Notes under the pieces: generated by a model
Database searches by the model: none
What the model saw: only the letters and a program-made list of their open reading frames with translations
What the model was told of the DNA's origin: nothing
Assembly (NCBI RefSeq): GCF_000002235.5
Contig: NW_022145596.1
Span: 31,966,140-32,030,139 of the forward strand
Length of the DNA: 64,000 nt
Source of the DNA: Strongylocentrotus purpuratus
Lineage: Eukaryota > Echinodermata > Echinoidea > Camarodonta > Strongylocentrotidae
Reading direction: 5' to 3'
Position numbers and translations under genes: made by a program
Part shown: positions 1 to 12,200 of the stretch, one piece after another
How the letters are laid out: every line of letters begins with the position of its first letter
Numbering within the stretch: position 1 is the stretch's first letter

Positions 1-367
1 ATGTTACATTTGATTGAAGGAGATGCATGAATAATTAATCATCATTTTTTATGTGACATGGCCCTGTATGTATTACAAATATCTAGCAAAGTAAAGAAGT
101 AAATGTAAATTATTCTTATATCAGATGGAAACACAATTGACCAATCCTTTGAGTACCTGTCCATCTCTGAGCTTTTAAGCCGTTGCTAGTGTGTGGATTC
201 TGTATTAAGCCCGGCTATGGAAACAAGAGAATGCATTGGAAGGAATGACTCTATTGTGGTCTGTCCAATGTGAAACTTAAATGTGAACAATTTATGGAAA
301 ATAAGAGTAATAGTTGTGCCATTTTCACATGGTGTAGTTATGTTATGTTTGTTTGTTTTTCGTGCAG

Positions 368-3300
368 TGCTATCAACACTTATCACAGTCAGAAGATGTC
401 AGAGATCAACAAGATTGTACGAGATCTGTGGCGCATGACATACAAGGGAAGCGGTAAGAACTTGAGGGCTTCTTGGAGTTTGTTTGTAAAGTGAAGATAT
501 AGGCTTTCAGATATGAATCATTAAGCTATGGCTTTTTTTTAAAGCATGTAAATAAAAGGCAACTACATGTACACCTGTACATGCAGCAAAGTTCCTATGC
601 ATATTCATCTGAGCTCTCTGTTATAAGATACAGAAATGTGTAGCTTATTACACTTCACGTCATCTGATCATTAAAAAAACAGCAGTTTACCGCATCAGAT
701 CTTAATGAGGCTTAATTGGTACGACATTGCATTACAGCATTTCACCAGCAAAACTAAGTTCAGCCAACAAAATTTGATTTCTACTTCTTATGAATTCATT
801 GTTTAGTTAATAGTGCACCTACATTAGATTAAAATGTTTGAAAATACTAACCTGACTACATTTCTACAATGAAAAGTCATTTAATCTACAGTTAAACTAT
901 TCGTAAAAATATTACATCTTGCTGCAAAATAGTTTTCAATTTGTATGGAAAAAATATTCGTTTTTTGCAAGTGCAAGCATCAATGACTTAAACCTTTTTC
1001 ATATAACATTACAATGTACAATCTCATTCTTTGATGCACCTGCTTGTTTGCATGATGCTTGAACTAAATGTATGGCAGGCCATTCATGCCACTGGTTACT
1101 CTCACCATTGGTCTCCCGATTATGATCTTTAGATAATATTTTTTCCTTCAATAATGAACTATCAAAAAAGGTAAATTCTGTAGATTTGTGACCATGATTT
1201 GTACGTCCATTGAGAAACCAATGCCAGGAATGTTTAGAGGAACTTGTGGCATGAACGGCCTGCCATAGTTCAAGTCCAACTTAGGTGGATCTGTAATAGT
1301 CTTGATGAAACACCCCACTGGTTACCATTCTCTGTTCCTTTCTCTGCTAGATATTGACTTCATTGAGATATGCGCTGATGATGAGACGGGAGCTTCTACC
1401 ACTCAACGGAGGCAGTACAATTACAGGGTTAGTATATCTACAAGGTCACGTCGCCTTGTCCCTATATATGTAGCGCATGAATTTGATAACAGTCATCGTA
1501 GTATGTTCACATGTTCATAACTTACTTTGCCATTTTACCGGTGCGTGGCAGACTATCTGCTTTGTGCTCTATCTATAGCAACAATTTTTTATACAATTTT
1601 AGCCTGATTTAAGTATGATTTTCATGTTTCACTTTGAATGGCTGACACCTATTCCCCATCCTACTGTAACAACTTGAAGTACACTACTTGAATAGTGTAC
1701 ATGTAGATAGGAATCCAAAGTCTTTCTTATTGATAATAATATTCTACATTTGTATAGCAATTGAAAATACCTCTTTCATGTCTCTAAGTGCTTTAAAGAT
1801 ATACGGTACATGCATTATTACCCTTTTTATCGACCATCTTGGGGGAAGGAGGGGATCCATAGTTTTTCTTTTTGTCTACTATGTAGTAAAATTGTTAGGA
1901 ATAATGATATTATTTGTTTTTATATTATTAGGTTGTCATGGTGAAAGGAGACACAGCTCTGGATATGAGAGGAAGATGCAGTGCAGGTCAAAAGGTCATT
2001 CAAATGTTTCTTCTATGCCCTGTCTAATAAACAGTTGCGATCTATTCAAATCTATCCCAAACTTGATATCAGCCCTGTCTAATAAACAGTTGCGATCTAT
2101 TCAAATCTATCACAAACTTGATATCAGCCCTGTCTAATAAACAGTTGCAATCAATTCAAATCTATCACAAACTTGATATCAGCCCTGTCTAATAAACAGT
2201 TGCGATCAATTCAAATCTGTCACAAACTTGATGTCAGCCCTGTCTAATAAACAGTTGCGATCAATTCAAATCTGTCACAAACTTGATATCAGCCCTGTGT
2301 AATAAACAGTTGCAATCAAATCAAATCTGTCACAAACTTGATATCAGCCCTGTCTAATAAACAGTTGCAATCAAATCAAATCTGTCACAAACTTGATATC
2401 AGCCCTGTGTAATAAACAGTTGCGATCAATTCAAATCTGTCACAAACTTGATATCAGCCCTGTCTAATAAACAGTTTTAATCAACCCCCAATTCTATCTC
2501 AAACTTGATATCAGTTACAACTCTGTACTAAAGAGATAAGAGTTTGGAAGTTTACGATTTATTAGATAGCTCTTGCAATTAAAACAGATCAATCACAACT
2601 CTTTGTCAGACAGGGTCCTGGTCAAAATAATTGGAAGGGATGATATGAGAAACAGAGAAATTGTTCTTATTATTCTTGTTTGCAGTTTTATTACACATTC
2701 CAAAAGACAATGAGGTCATCTATGTTTCAATATATACACCTACATATATGTGTGTACTGTACCTTGTAAATAAACATGGCAATTAATCTGATGCATGATT
2801 TTCCATGCATGTAAAATTATATTTATCAATATCCCATGTTAAGTTTTACTCCTATATCTGCTGAAATTTTTGTTTTGATAATTTGTTTGATCATATTTGT
2901 TTCAGTCACTGTTTTCCAGTACAGTCAAAACTGTCTTAGTGGCTTAGGCCACCTGTCTGTAGTGGTCACATATATTTCCTCCCTCTAGTAGGACAATTTT
3001 GTTGAAGAACCTGTCTACAAAGGCCAACTGTAAAGAGTGGTCACTTTCTTTGTTTCCACTTGGTGGCCTTCATAGACAGGTTTGACTGTATTTGAAATTG
3101 GCATGAATTATAAAATTGTTTTTACCTCCTACCACAGGTGCTCGCTTCTCTCTTGATACGGCTTGCCCTAGCAGAGACGTTCTGTTTGAGTTGTGGAATC
3201 TTAGCGCTAGATGAACCCACTACAAACCTTGATAGAGACAACATTGAGAGCTTGGCACATGCACTTGTAGAGTAAGTCTTTGTCCTCTCGTTGATCTGTC

Positions 3301-5309
3301 TCTTTCTACAATCATTTTTACACTGTTTGACTAAATTTTACTTTTTATGCAATCTGCTTTTAACCTAATACCAGTCCTGGGTTTTAAAATGTAGGTATAT
3401 GACCCGATGGAGTTCATAAGTGTGGTATTCTGTCTTAAGAAGTTTAAGATGAATAATTAAACAGTATACATGAATAAGCTTCAGTGAAATTTGAGGCCCT
3501 GCAGTTCATTTAAAAACCTTAGGGTTTGCCAAATATCAGTCTTCTAAGCCCTTGTGTGCCATATGCATATTAAACTAGTTTTCTGCCTCTTGTGTTTGTT
3601 TCATGCCTTCAAAAGTTTATCATTAGACCAGTTCACGGTTAGCATATGTCCCAAATGACCCTGAAAATCCACACATCTTTAAAACATGAAGACGTCCCAC
3701 TTTGTACATTTTGAAATAATCACTCCTACAGCGATGAGAATGTTACATAAAAAGCTTTTGTTTCCCCCTTTTCAAAGAATGCTCCCACCTGTGAATCATG
3801 CATTGCACCGCTTGTGCATACTTGAATTATGATTACATAACTTTCATGAGCACATATCCAGTATTTTTTCTCTGTGTATTTCACAATTTGGACTGCAATG
3901 ACCTTTATCTGCTCATCTGAATTGGCTTATTGTTCTCTATATTTCATGCCTTCTTGCCTTGCAGCATCTTGAAGAGTCGAGAGAACCAAAGGAACTTCCA
4001 GCTGCTGATCATCACTCACGATGAAGAGTTTGTTGAGCTGCTTGGTCACTCAGACTACACTGATAATTACTATCGAGTCACCAAAAATAACGAGTACGTA
4101 TTCTGAACATTGAGCTAAATATACAATGACACTCAAGGATCTAGCTGAAACTATTCGCAGCGAAGGAACATCGGGAGAATAGTACTTATGATGTTCCTGA
4201 GTGTGAATAGTTTTAGCTTGTTCCGAGAATGAGTCATCGTATATTTGATTTATATCCCTTCCATCTGTATCATTCCTTGTACACTTCTGTAATACCATGT
4301 ACCATACCCACATACAAATCACATTCAGAAAAGAAGTAAAAGAAAATTGCACAGCTCAAGTGAAACATTGAACGATGTAAATATGTTTAGCTGGTACTAA
4401 ATAGGTACTGCAGTTACTTCAACAGTGTAAATTGCATGGCTTGAGCACTGTGACACCGCGGGAGTTGCCCATGCGGAGGCATTTGAACTCCTGTACTCTC
4501 GCTGACTTTTACCATTTTTTGGGGGGGTGGGGGCGGGGAAATGAATAGTTCACTTTTTACTGAGAAAAGGTGAACTATTCGTAACGGCAGCAATAAAAAA
4601 TGAACTATTCGGCAGGAAATGTCTTTTCTAGTAAAACTATTCTTTTTCTTGTTGTGTACACTCCTAATGCAACAATCTTACGATAAGAGATATAATATCC
4701 TTTGTTGCTTCATTTGAGATGACTTGGAAGTCTGTTGGATGTATTGCCTTGCAAGATGAAAATGGGACTCAATTTTCTACAATATGATAATTTGAATGCA
4801 CTTGTGTGACACTAGGATAATTTAACATAGCATCTAGATTGTTACAAAGACAAAAAGGATACATTGTAGTTCATGCAGGGGGTAATAGACCTTGGAATGA
4901 AACAAAATGAAACTGAGCCAACAAAATGAGGAAGAGGTGAAGAAAAAAAACTGCAATATTTTAAAATGCATGAAATTATGCTTGGAAGTATTGTTCTATG
5001 TGTTCTACTTCTGAAGTATTATAACTTTTGTATTTATAACATGAAGATCAGAGTAGACACTCTGTCAAGTGTCAAGCAACCAATATCTTACTTGAACACT
5101 TGCAATTTTCATCTGAATGCTGTCAGTACCCTTATTTGGTCTTTGGAGATATTTTGCAAGATAATGCAGATGACCATATTACTGTGTCTTCCTGTCAAAG
5201 TAATATGATTCTCTTAGATGAATAGCATTATTTGTTTTTTCATTTCAGTTACAAGTCAACTGTCGTGAAGTATGACATCGCCACTCTGCAAGCAACACAG
5301 CCGGTTTAG
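368..5309 (+). CDS. rad50: RAD50 double-strand break repair ATPase, C-terminal exons (gene starts upstream of window)
   Basis: Six exons at 368-453, 1351-1427, 1932-1994, 3138-3271, 3965-4093 and 5249-5309 join in frame into 182 residues plus a TAG stop. RAD50 is the SMC-like ATPase of the MRE11-RAD50-NBS1 complex, which tethers and processes DNA ends in the nucleus. This part holds the C-terminal ATPase lobe. The second exon encodes the conserved QYNYR stretch, the third CSAGQK, and the fourth the ABC signature region followed by Walker [15 protein letters not shown]. The fifth carries [12 protein letters not shown] with the D-loop histidine. The protein ends [12 protein letters not shown], about the length and position of the human end. 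The first base of exon 368 completes a split codon, so the N-terminal exons lie left of position 1. Introns hold a miniature inverted-repeat element (about 1062-1318), a 55-bp minisatellite (2016-2512) and a TA-flanked MITE (2922-3088). Identity is secure from known RAD50 sequence; splice sites are read by eye. Confidence 0.96.
1062..1318. mobile_element. Miniature inverted-repeat element, family C, copy 1 (left end truncated)
   Basis: Inverted arms carry the paired motifs GGCAGGCCATTCATGCCACT and TGGCATGAACGGCCTGCCAT around a core that mentions neither gene nor ORF. Full-length relatives lie at 14331-14622 and 15680-15975, and an interrupted one at about 56891-57668. This copy lacks the outer left arm present in the others but keeps the right end GATGAAACACCCC. 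It ends about 30 bp before the rad50 acceptor at 1350. Confidence 0.7.
2016..2512. repeat. 55-bp minisatellite, about nine copies, in a rad50 intron
   Basis: The unit beginning AGCCCTGTCTAATAAACAGT recurs with an exact 55-bp step at 2071, 2126, 2181, 2236, 2291, 2346, 2401 and 2456, with a first copy from about 2016 and a decayed last copy near 2500. Copies differ by a few bases. The array starts about 20 bp after the donor at 1995. Confidence 0.93.
2922..3088. mobile_element. TA-flanked MITE (mariner-like ends)
   Basis: Ends CAGTCAAAACTGTC and GACAGGTTTGACTG are inverted repeats, and TA flanks both sides (2920-2921 and 3089-3090). The internal arms also pair (TAGTGGTCAC against GAGTGGTCAC-type motifs). 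The 167-bp element has no ORF, and a TA target duplication suggests mobilisation by a Tc1/mariner-type transposase. Confidence 0.65.
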
Positions 5310-8300
5310 CTACTTGACCCAACAATAAAATGAAAATCTGCTTTCTGCGAGTAAATCCTTCCATAAAGTACGAAGAATTTCTTGTTATAGACTGAATGAA
5401 ATAACTTTTCATTGTAACATTCCTTTTGAATGCAGAATCAACGTAGATTCTAAGATTGTGCCAAGTGTGATTGCACAAGATCTCTTCATTAGACTGTCAT
5501 AGCATGTAAAAAGTGTGGGCAGTTTCAGGCAATTTAGTGTGATGACAACTAGAGAATGGTAGATTTAGAGCAGTCTGGGCTCCATAAGGGGTAAGAAGGA
5601 AATACCTTTTGAAGATAATTTGAAGATACTTTGTTAAATATCAAGTAGTGCACTTAGTGTATAGATGCCTCAAAGGGGCTGTTAGGTTTGTAACAATGTC
5701 AAAGAAGCAGTAGTAAAAATAATGAGTACAAAAGCCCATGGATTTACGTGGAAGTACGTACAATTTTTTTCCATCTTTCAACCTTCTAGGTTTGTAGGTC
5801 ATGTGGACCTTGTAGAAGAGATACATTCAAACTACTTGTATGTTCTCAAATATCCACTTATTTATGGTTCATGAGAATTGAGGCCAAAATAGAGATAAAG
5901 TGCTGTAAAGATTTTTCCATTAGAAATGGTATTTTCATGTATTATGTATCTTTTCATTATGTAGAAAAAAGAGTGATGAGACTGTAGCGATGAGACCATA
6001 CCTGATAGTCTTGTACCATTGGATGGTAATCTTTGATTAATCCATTGTAGAGAACCTGGTACCCGTCTTACAGATAGATGTAGATGATTGAAATTGATGG
6101 TAACTCAATATTAATCAAACCACCTATGTGCTCAAGGGATTAGAGAGTTTGAAATTGTGTGATTGCTTGGAGGACTTGCAGTCAATCCAGATTAAACACA
6201 ACTCGTACTAAGACTGGGCCTAGATTTGTATATTGAGGGATGAAATTCATCTCTATGTAAACCATCCTGTTCCACATTCCTCTTTCATGTGTCTTGTCTG
6301 TTAGCCATGTCATGAAAAGCAACCCATTTAAGAGCCGGTACAACTATAACATGTACATGTATGGCTATGTAGCTGTATTTCTAAATATCCAGCCTGATGT
6401 TAGTTCACAAGTACCATTTTAAGTGATGATTTTTTGTTTTTGTTGAATAACTTGGTAGAAAGTTATGTAGGATTGTAGATTTTTTTAGTCAATTTGTATG
6501 CGTTTGTTTTTTAAAACTTTGAAAAGAAAAAAGTTAAAATAAGTGTGCTTTGTTTAGTAAGATGAAGTGTAGTTTGAGATTGTGCTAATTCATGTGCCAA
6601 ATTTCGTTTCCCTGGAAGAAAATTTTGAGGGAAATTTCATTCCTTATCTGCTTCGGTCATTGAATGGAACTGATATGGGTAGTACAGTGGAACCTTATTA
6701 CAACTCTGTGGGACCAAGGAAATTGCAAGTATTCTTCATAGATACAATGAAAAGTGAAAACCCTCTGTAAAGTTCATCATACCTTTCCCTTTTTTTGAAA
6801 GCAAGAGTACATGTTTAAAACAAAATAATGTGTAACACTTCTTTTTGAAATGATGAGTTTATTCGTAATAGCACTGATTTGTATTTGTATTTGTTCAAAA
6901 ACATACAAAGGTATAATTTACACGACTTTTTCTTTCTAAAAATCACTACTTCCATTATGTTACATGTACATATTTATAAGTGCTTTATTAAAGCATGTGT
7001 TAAGTACTGATATATGAATGTTACTATGAGAATATATACACAGAATCTATTATGTCAAGGCACATATAAGAGTGATCATTTGATAGCATCTATCCTACTT
7101 TGTATTAAAGCTTTCCATCTTCATGCAGCTAAAATACCTGTAATGGTAAGGTATAATTATATTAAACAGAAATTAAGCTTTTAGAAAGATGCCAAGTTTT
7201 GGACAGATAAGTGAAGGAAAACTGTGCGCTTCCATGTTAATAAATAAGTTTTATTTCAATGATACATATGCCTGTCATACATCTTTCTTTTTTTATTCAC
7301 GAGAGCTTTTTTTCTTCAAATTTTTGATCAAATAAAATAAATTGCCAAGCATTTTTGTGTATTATTTCCTTTTTACAAAGTATAGTTTGAAAGTTGTGTC
7401 ATGAGCTTGACAAGGTACACTGTACCATTACTGCAAATTCACAAAATAGTAATCCATGGTAATAATTAATTTGTTGTGTATCATATCATACATGTATGTT
7501 TATACAGAGAATAAACAAAATACTTCATTCTGTAAACTTTGAAGTTGACATTTCTAAACTGTACACATACTATGGAATAAACAAAATATTGGCAATTCAT
7601 TGAATAAAGTTGAGATATCTTACTCTGGCCAAGTTTTTTTTATAAAGGGAGATCCAATCTTAACAGAGAACTACTTTAAAAGAAAGCAGAAAGATCAGAG
7701 AAACAGACTGGTGAAAGTTTGAATGAAATCAGACCAAAAAATAAGAAAGTTATTTAATATTATCACTATACATATGATCTCATGTTTCAAATATTCATTA
7801 CTCCTTTATTATCAGCCTGATTTATTTCAAACTTTCACCATTCTGTTTCTCTTATTTTTCTGCTTCCCTTATTTTCTGCTTCCATACTAATGAATTTATT
7901 TACATTAGTTGGATTGCCTTTTAACAATTAAAGATGATGTACATGGAGAATTCAAGGTGATCAAAAATATCTTTCAAGACTAAAATTTCATCTTTCAATA
8001 AACCTTTTAGTTTGAATTATAGTTTACATGTACCTTCATTTCAATGTGCTTTCAATAGTACACAGATCCAAAGGTTTACAATATAGAAATTCAAATCAGT
8101 TGTCAAGACTATCTCTTAAGAGCCAGAGGGAATACTTTGAATAACGTGATTTTAATGATTACCGGTATATTATCTTTTTTGAAGGTCGGTATAGCACCTT
8201 CCCAGCTGCAATTATCTGATCAAAAGCACTTTACAGTATATTAATACTCCTATCACAGAATCAAATTAAAATTGAATACAAGATATCCATAAATACTAGT

Positions 8301-8460
8301 GAAGTGGATAAACATATTTATCATTACAAACAATAATCAGGATGCTTCACAGTGATCCTTTGATCCTCTTTTTCTCTAGTTTTCCATAATTTGGACTCAT
8401 TAGAGTCACATTGGTATTCATATTAGCATGTATATGATCTATAAATAGAAAAAAGTGTAC
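5310..8460 (+). other. rad50 3' UTR and rad50/stxbp4 convergent intergenic stretch
   Basis: No coding signal was found. The rad50 3' UTR begins at 5310. A canonical AATAAA lies at 7239-7244 and more A/T-rich signals follow to about 7620, so the transcript could end near 7260 or later. Short open frames here have no recognisable product. A diverged inverted-repeat element sits at about 7640-7922. Confidence 0.5.
7640..7922. mobile_element. Diverged inverted-repeat MITE
   Basis: The stretch near 7689-7732 (AGAGAAACAGACTGGTGAAAG) pairs with 7828-7870, whose reverse complement reads AGAGAAACAGAATGGTGAAAG. Outer motifs AGATCCAATC and GGATTGCCTTTT also pair. Boundaries are approximate. Confidence 0.5.
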
Positions 8461-8476
8461 ATTTGTACATTAAATC

Positions 8477-9290
8477 CTACCAAGATGGTTAACACCAGAC
8501 AGTGGGTTTAGACCATATTTGGTGTCCGGTCTTTGTCTCTGGTAGATCGTCACTTGCATGTATACCGGTACTAAAAAGATGGTTAACACCATACAATGGA
8601 TGTACCGTAGATGGAGATCTGCTGATTGGTGTTAAGTCCTTGTCTCTGGTAGATCATCTCTCTCATGTATACCAGGAAGGTGGTTAACACCAGGCAATAG
8701 GTGTAGATGATGATCTGTTCATTGGTGTCAAGTCCTTGTCTCTGATAGATCATCTCTCTTGTGTATACTAGGAAGATGGTTAACACCAGGCAATAGGTGT
8801 AGATGGTGATCTGTTGATTGGTGTCAAGTCCTTGTCTCTGGTAGATCATCTCTCTCGTGTAAACTAGTAAGATTGTTAACAATAGACAATGGATGTACAT
8901 GATGATCTGATGTTTGGTTTCAAGTCCTTGTCTCTGGTAGATCATCTCTCTCATGTATACTAGGAAGATGGTTAACACATAAGGCAATGGATGTAGATGG
9001 TAATCTGATGTTTGGTTTCAAGTCCTTGTCTCTGGTAGATCATCTCTCTCGTGTATACTAGGAAGATGGTTGACACCAGACAATAGGTGTAGATCGTAAT
9101 CTGATGTTTGGTGTCAAGTCCTTGTCTCTTGTAGATCATCTTTCTCGTGTATACTAGGAAGATGGTTAACACCAGACAATGGATGTAGATGGTAATCTGA
9201 TGTTTGGTTTCAAGTCCTTGTCTCTGGTAGATCATCTCTCTCGTGTATACTAGGAAGATGGTTGACACCAGACAATGGGTGTATCCATGT
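8477..9290 (-). repeat. 96-bp tandem array derived from the last stxbp4 coding exon
   Basis: About eight copies of a 96-bp unit, recognisable by TTGTCTCTGGTAGATCATC, occur at a regular 96-bp step. The rightmost unit (about 9210-9284) is the coding end of the stxbp4 terminal exon, just after the WW-domain tail. Because 96 is divisible by three, one antisense frame stays open and gives 134- and 124-aa ORFs made of 32-residue repeats; I regard these as by-products. In the stxbp4 frame, the TGA after PETRT is repeated in each unit, so translation stops in the first one and the rest would be 3' UTR. Confidence 0.88.
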
Positions 9291-12200
9291 TGTGCACTGA
9301 GTAACATGACTGCAAATAAAAGGTAAGGACAAAATGTCAATCTCATATCTCCTTTGTCTACAGATATTTATATCACCATTACACAAGAAATGAGAAAGCT
9401 TGGAGTTGGTCAAACGCAACAAATTATTATTGACGTCATGCTTTTAGTCACGACAGTAAGTCAAAACTATCCAAATTACTGTTAAAACATTAATGTATGA
9501 AATTAATTAATTAATGAAGTAGTAAGCAATGGAACTTGGACTCACTTTAAGTAGTACTTTGTCCCATCTAGTGTGTAGGTCTCCTCCCATCCATGTGGTA
9601 AAGCTATAGAGCAAAACAAAGCACAGAAACAATGATTACAATCAAATTGAGCTCAAAGCAATAGCTTGTGAGGTATCAGGCTTTCTGAAGATAGCCCCCA
9701 ACACCCCCAAAAAATGTTGATACCAACGAACACATCCAAACATTTGAAAAAGTTCACTATGATTTTTAAAGATATTGTTTAATTTAAGAATGAGAGCAGT
9801 AGATTAAAAGGGTTATTGACGAAAGAGAGAGAAGGCAATCTTTTGACAGATTTAGAAAAAGAGGAGAGAGAGGTGTAAAACAGACAGGAAAGAAAAGGGT
9901 TAAGATAGATGTATGAATAGAGAGATACATGTATGTAGTGAGAGTGATAGTGTGGCCGAAGGCAAGCCATAATGTTTGCTTTACCTAGCAACAACGAATT
10001 TATGTAATTCATATTCCGACTTTTAAAATGCAGCAATATATAACAGGTGAATGTAATAGACTCATATAAATTTGAACTCAATTGAAATGTGACTTATAAG
10101 AATGAGATGCATCTCCTTGACTTACGTTCAGATTCCACTAGTTGCTTGATAGCTTTTACAGTCTCCTTAGCCTCTGTAGCAAGGTCAATAGGTCCTTTAT
10201 GTTTACCAAGGTAGCCAGGCGGTCTGAATCCATTGGTTCCTCGTCTTGCATTCTCTCCCTTGTTATGACGGTTACTGCAAAATCATCATCATAATAAAAG
10301 TAACATTTACATAGCGCTTTAATAATTCTAATGTTTTCAAGTGCTCCACTATCATTTAACCTCGGCATTAGTCGAGCTACCCTGATAAGGCGCTCTGGCA
10401 TTTGAGGAATTTCTTCCACATCACCTGGGTAGAGTGTGGCGAATGTAGATTATTGTCTTGCCAAAGCACATTAGTGCCTTGATGGGACGCGAACCGTGAT
10501 CCCCACTTAGGTGACATATCCACTAGACCATATGAATAATAGTCATTTGGTCACTTTTATAATGGCTGAAATAAAATGATTGATGGTAATACACCAGTCA
10601 ATCAATGTAGAACAGAAGCTTGTAATACTTGCTTTTGAATGACACATTTTGTATATATATATTGTCTGTTTATAGCCAGAAGGGCGTGAATGCTCTAAAA
10701 GTATATGAGTTAATGCCCTTCTGGCTCCAAACAGTTAACATGTCATGAACGGACAATATGTTAGATGTTCAATAAGTGATCAAGATATACCCATGCCCTG
10801 CTGTTTTAAATGCATGTATTTCTTATCAGATATTTGTGGGGAAGGGGGATACTATAAGTCAAAGCAATGATACAGATAGGAATAGTATAATTATTGTCAT
10901 ATCTTCCTTCTTACCTGAGAGTTCCATTTGGCCCCTCAGTGAGATCTTCATGTACAGTCTGTAATGAGATGTGAAGAACGGAGGAATATATTTTTTATCA
11001 AAAGTCATTAGAAATTTTGATAAGGGTTTGCAGTAATCAAATGTTCACTTTGCTGTATGAATTAATAAAAGATGGCCTCCAAAATTATCAGAAGACAAAT
11101 TAATAACTGCCCTTGTCTTATCTCTTATATGCACAAAGAAGAAAAGTAGATTAATACATTACTCTGTTTATAGTCAACTTAAACTGACTTACTTCAGCAA
11201 AGTGGAGGAGTTTTTCTGTTGCTACTTCATAGGTTCTCTTGCTGGCTTGTGTCTTCCTCAGCTCACAGCCCATCACAGCTAAGCGGTTCTGAAGCTCTCT
11301 CACATTGGGACCATCAGGCTAAGACACAATGTTAGATAAGAAGGATTTGAATGCACTATTTGATTGTGATTTCTGCTTTGTCTTTTCTCATTTGGAAGAA
11401 CAAATCAAATCATGATCCAACATTCAAGAGTGACTGCATCTCTGTTTCAAAACCTTTTTAAGTGGAAAGCAAAGGAACTGCTTCCTTTAATTTGTGTTTA
11501 TAATTAGCTACAGGACAAAACTATCATCGAGCCCCAAGTTATTCTTTCAGCCATAGTTCCCAGCGGACCATTCGGAAGTGATCAACACAAGGTACAAGGT
11601 ATGTTTGACACAGATGAGATCCAGAAATTGTCAAAGTCCAGGAAAAATGAAAAAGTAGGCCTATGATGAAGTCACTAACAGTCAAGATTTGAATAAATCT
11701 TCATAAATCTTTACAATTTACCACTGGTTCTGGACGCGTGTTCCTGGGCATTTTCTTGACTTTTGACCTAAGCTTGTTGAGTTCATCTTCCAGCATGACA
11801 ACGACCTCTTCATAGTCTAGCTCCATGTTCCTAGCTTCCTGCTGGGCGACCTCCGCCAGATGAACCCTAGACTTCAAGGCTTTGCTCTCATGGATAGCAC
11901 CCTGAGCTTGCTGCAGAAGGATATAAGTACGAGTACCAGGTTAGTGGTAGAAGGACTCAAACTAATGTAAGAATACCTCACAGAGACATAGGTTTTGCTC
12001 TTTTTTGTTATTATTATTTATTTGACCAATCGGAAATCATACAATGAGTATAACAATCAGATAATACATAGACATTTCATAATGCATGCAAACAGTTTTA
12101 TGAAAGTGGAGAGGAGAGAGAGAAGGATACAATCTGCTGGTCAGGGGTGACAAAATCAATTGTAATTGCTATTACTCGAAAGCATGAAGAGCTCTCACTG

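Noticed and set aside
1688-2137. 149-aa ORF
   Set aside because: It overlaps a rad50 exon in a different frame and runs into the 55-bp minisatellite.
2016-2512. Possible CRISPR-like array
   Set aside because: Whole 55-bp units repeat with no unique spacers, in an intron of a eukaryotic gene.
8583-9346. Two antisense ORFs (134 and 124 aa) of 32-residue repeats
   Set aside because: They are shadows of the 96-bp array, whose real coding copy is the stxbp4 end in another frame; kept only as a side note in the findings.
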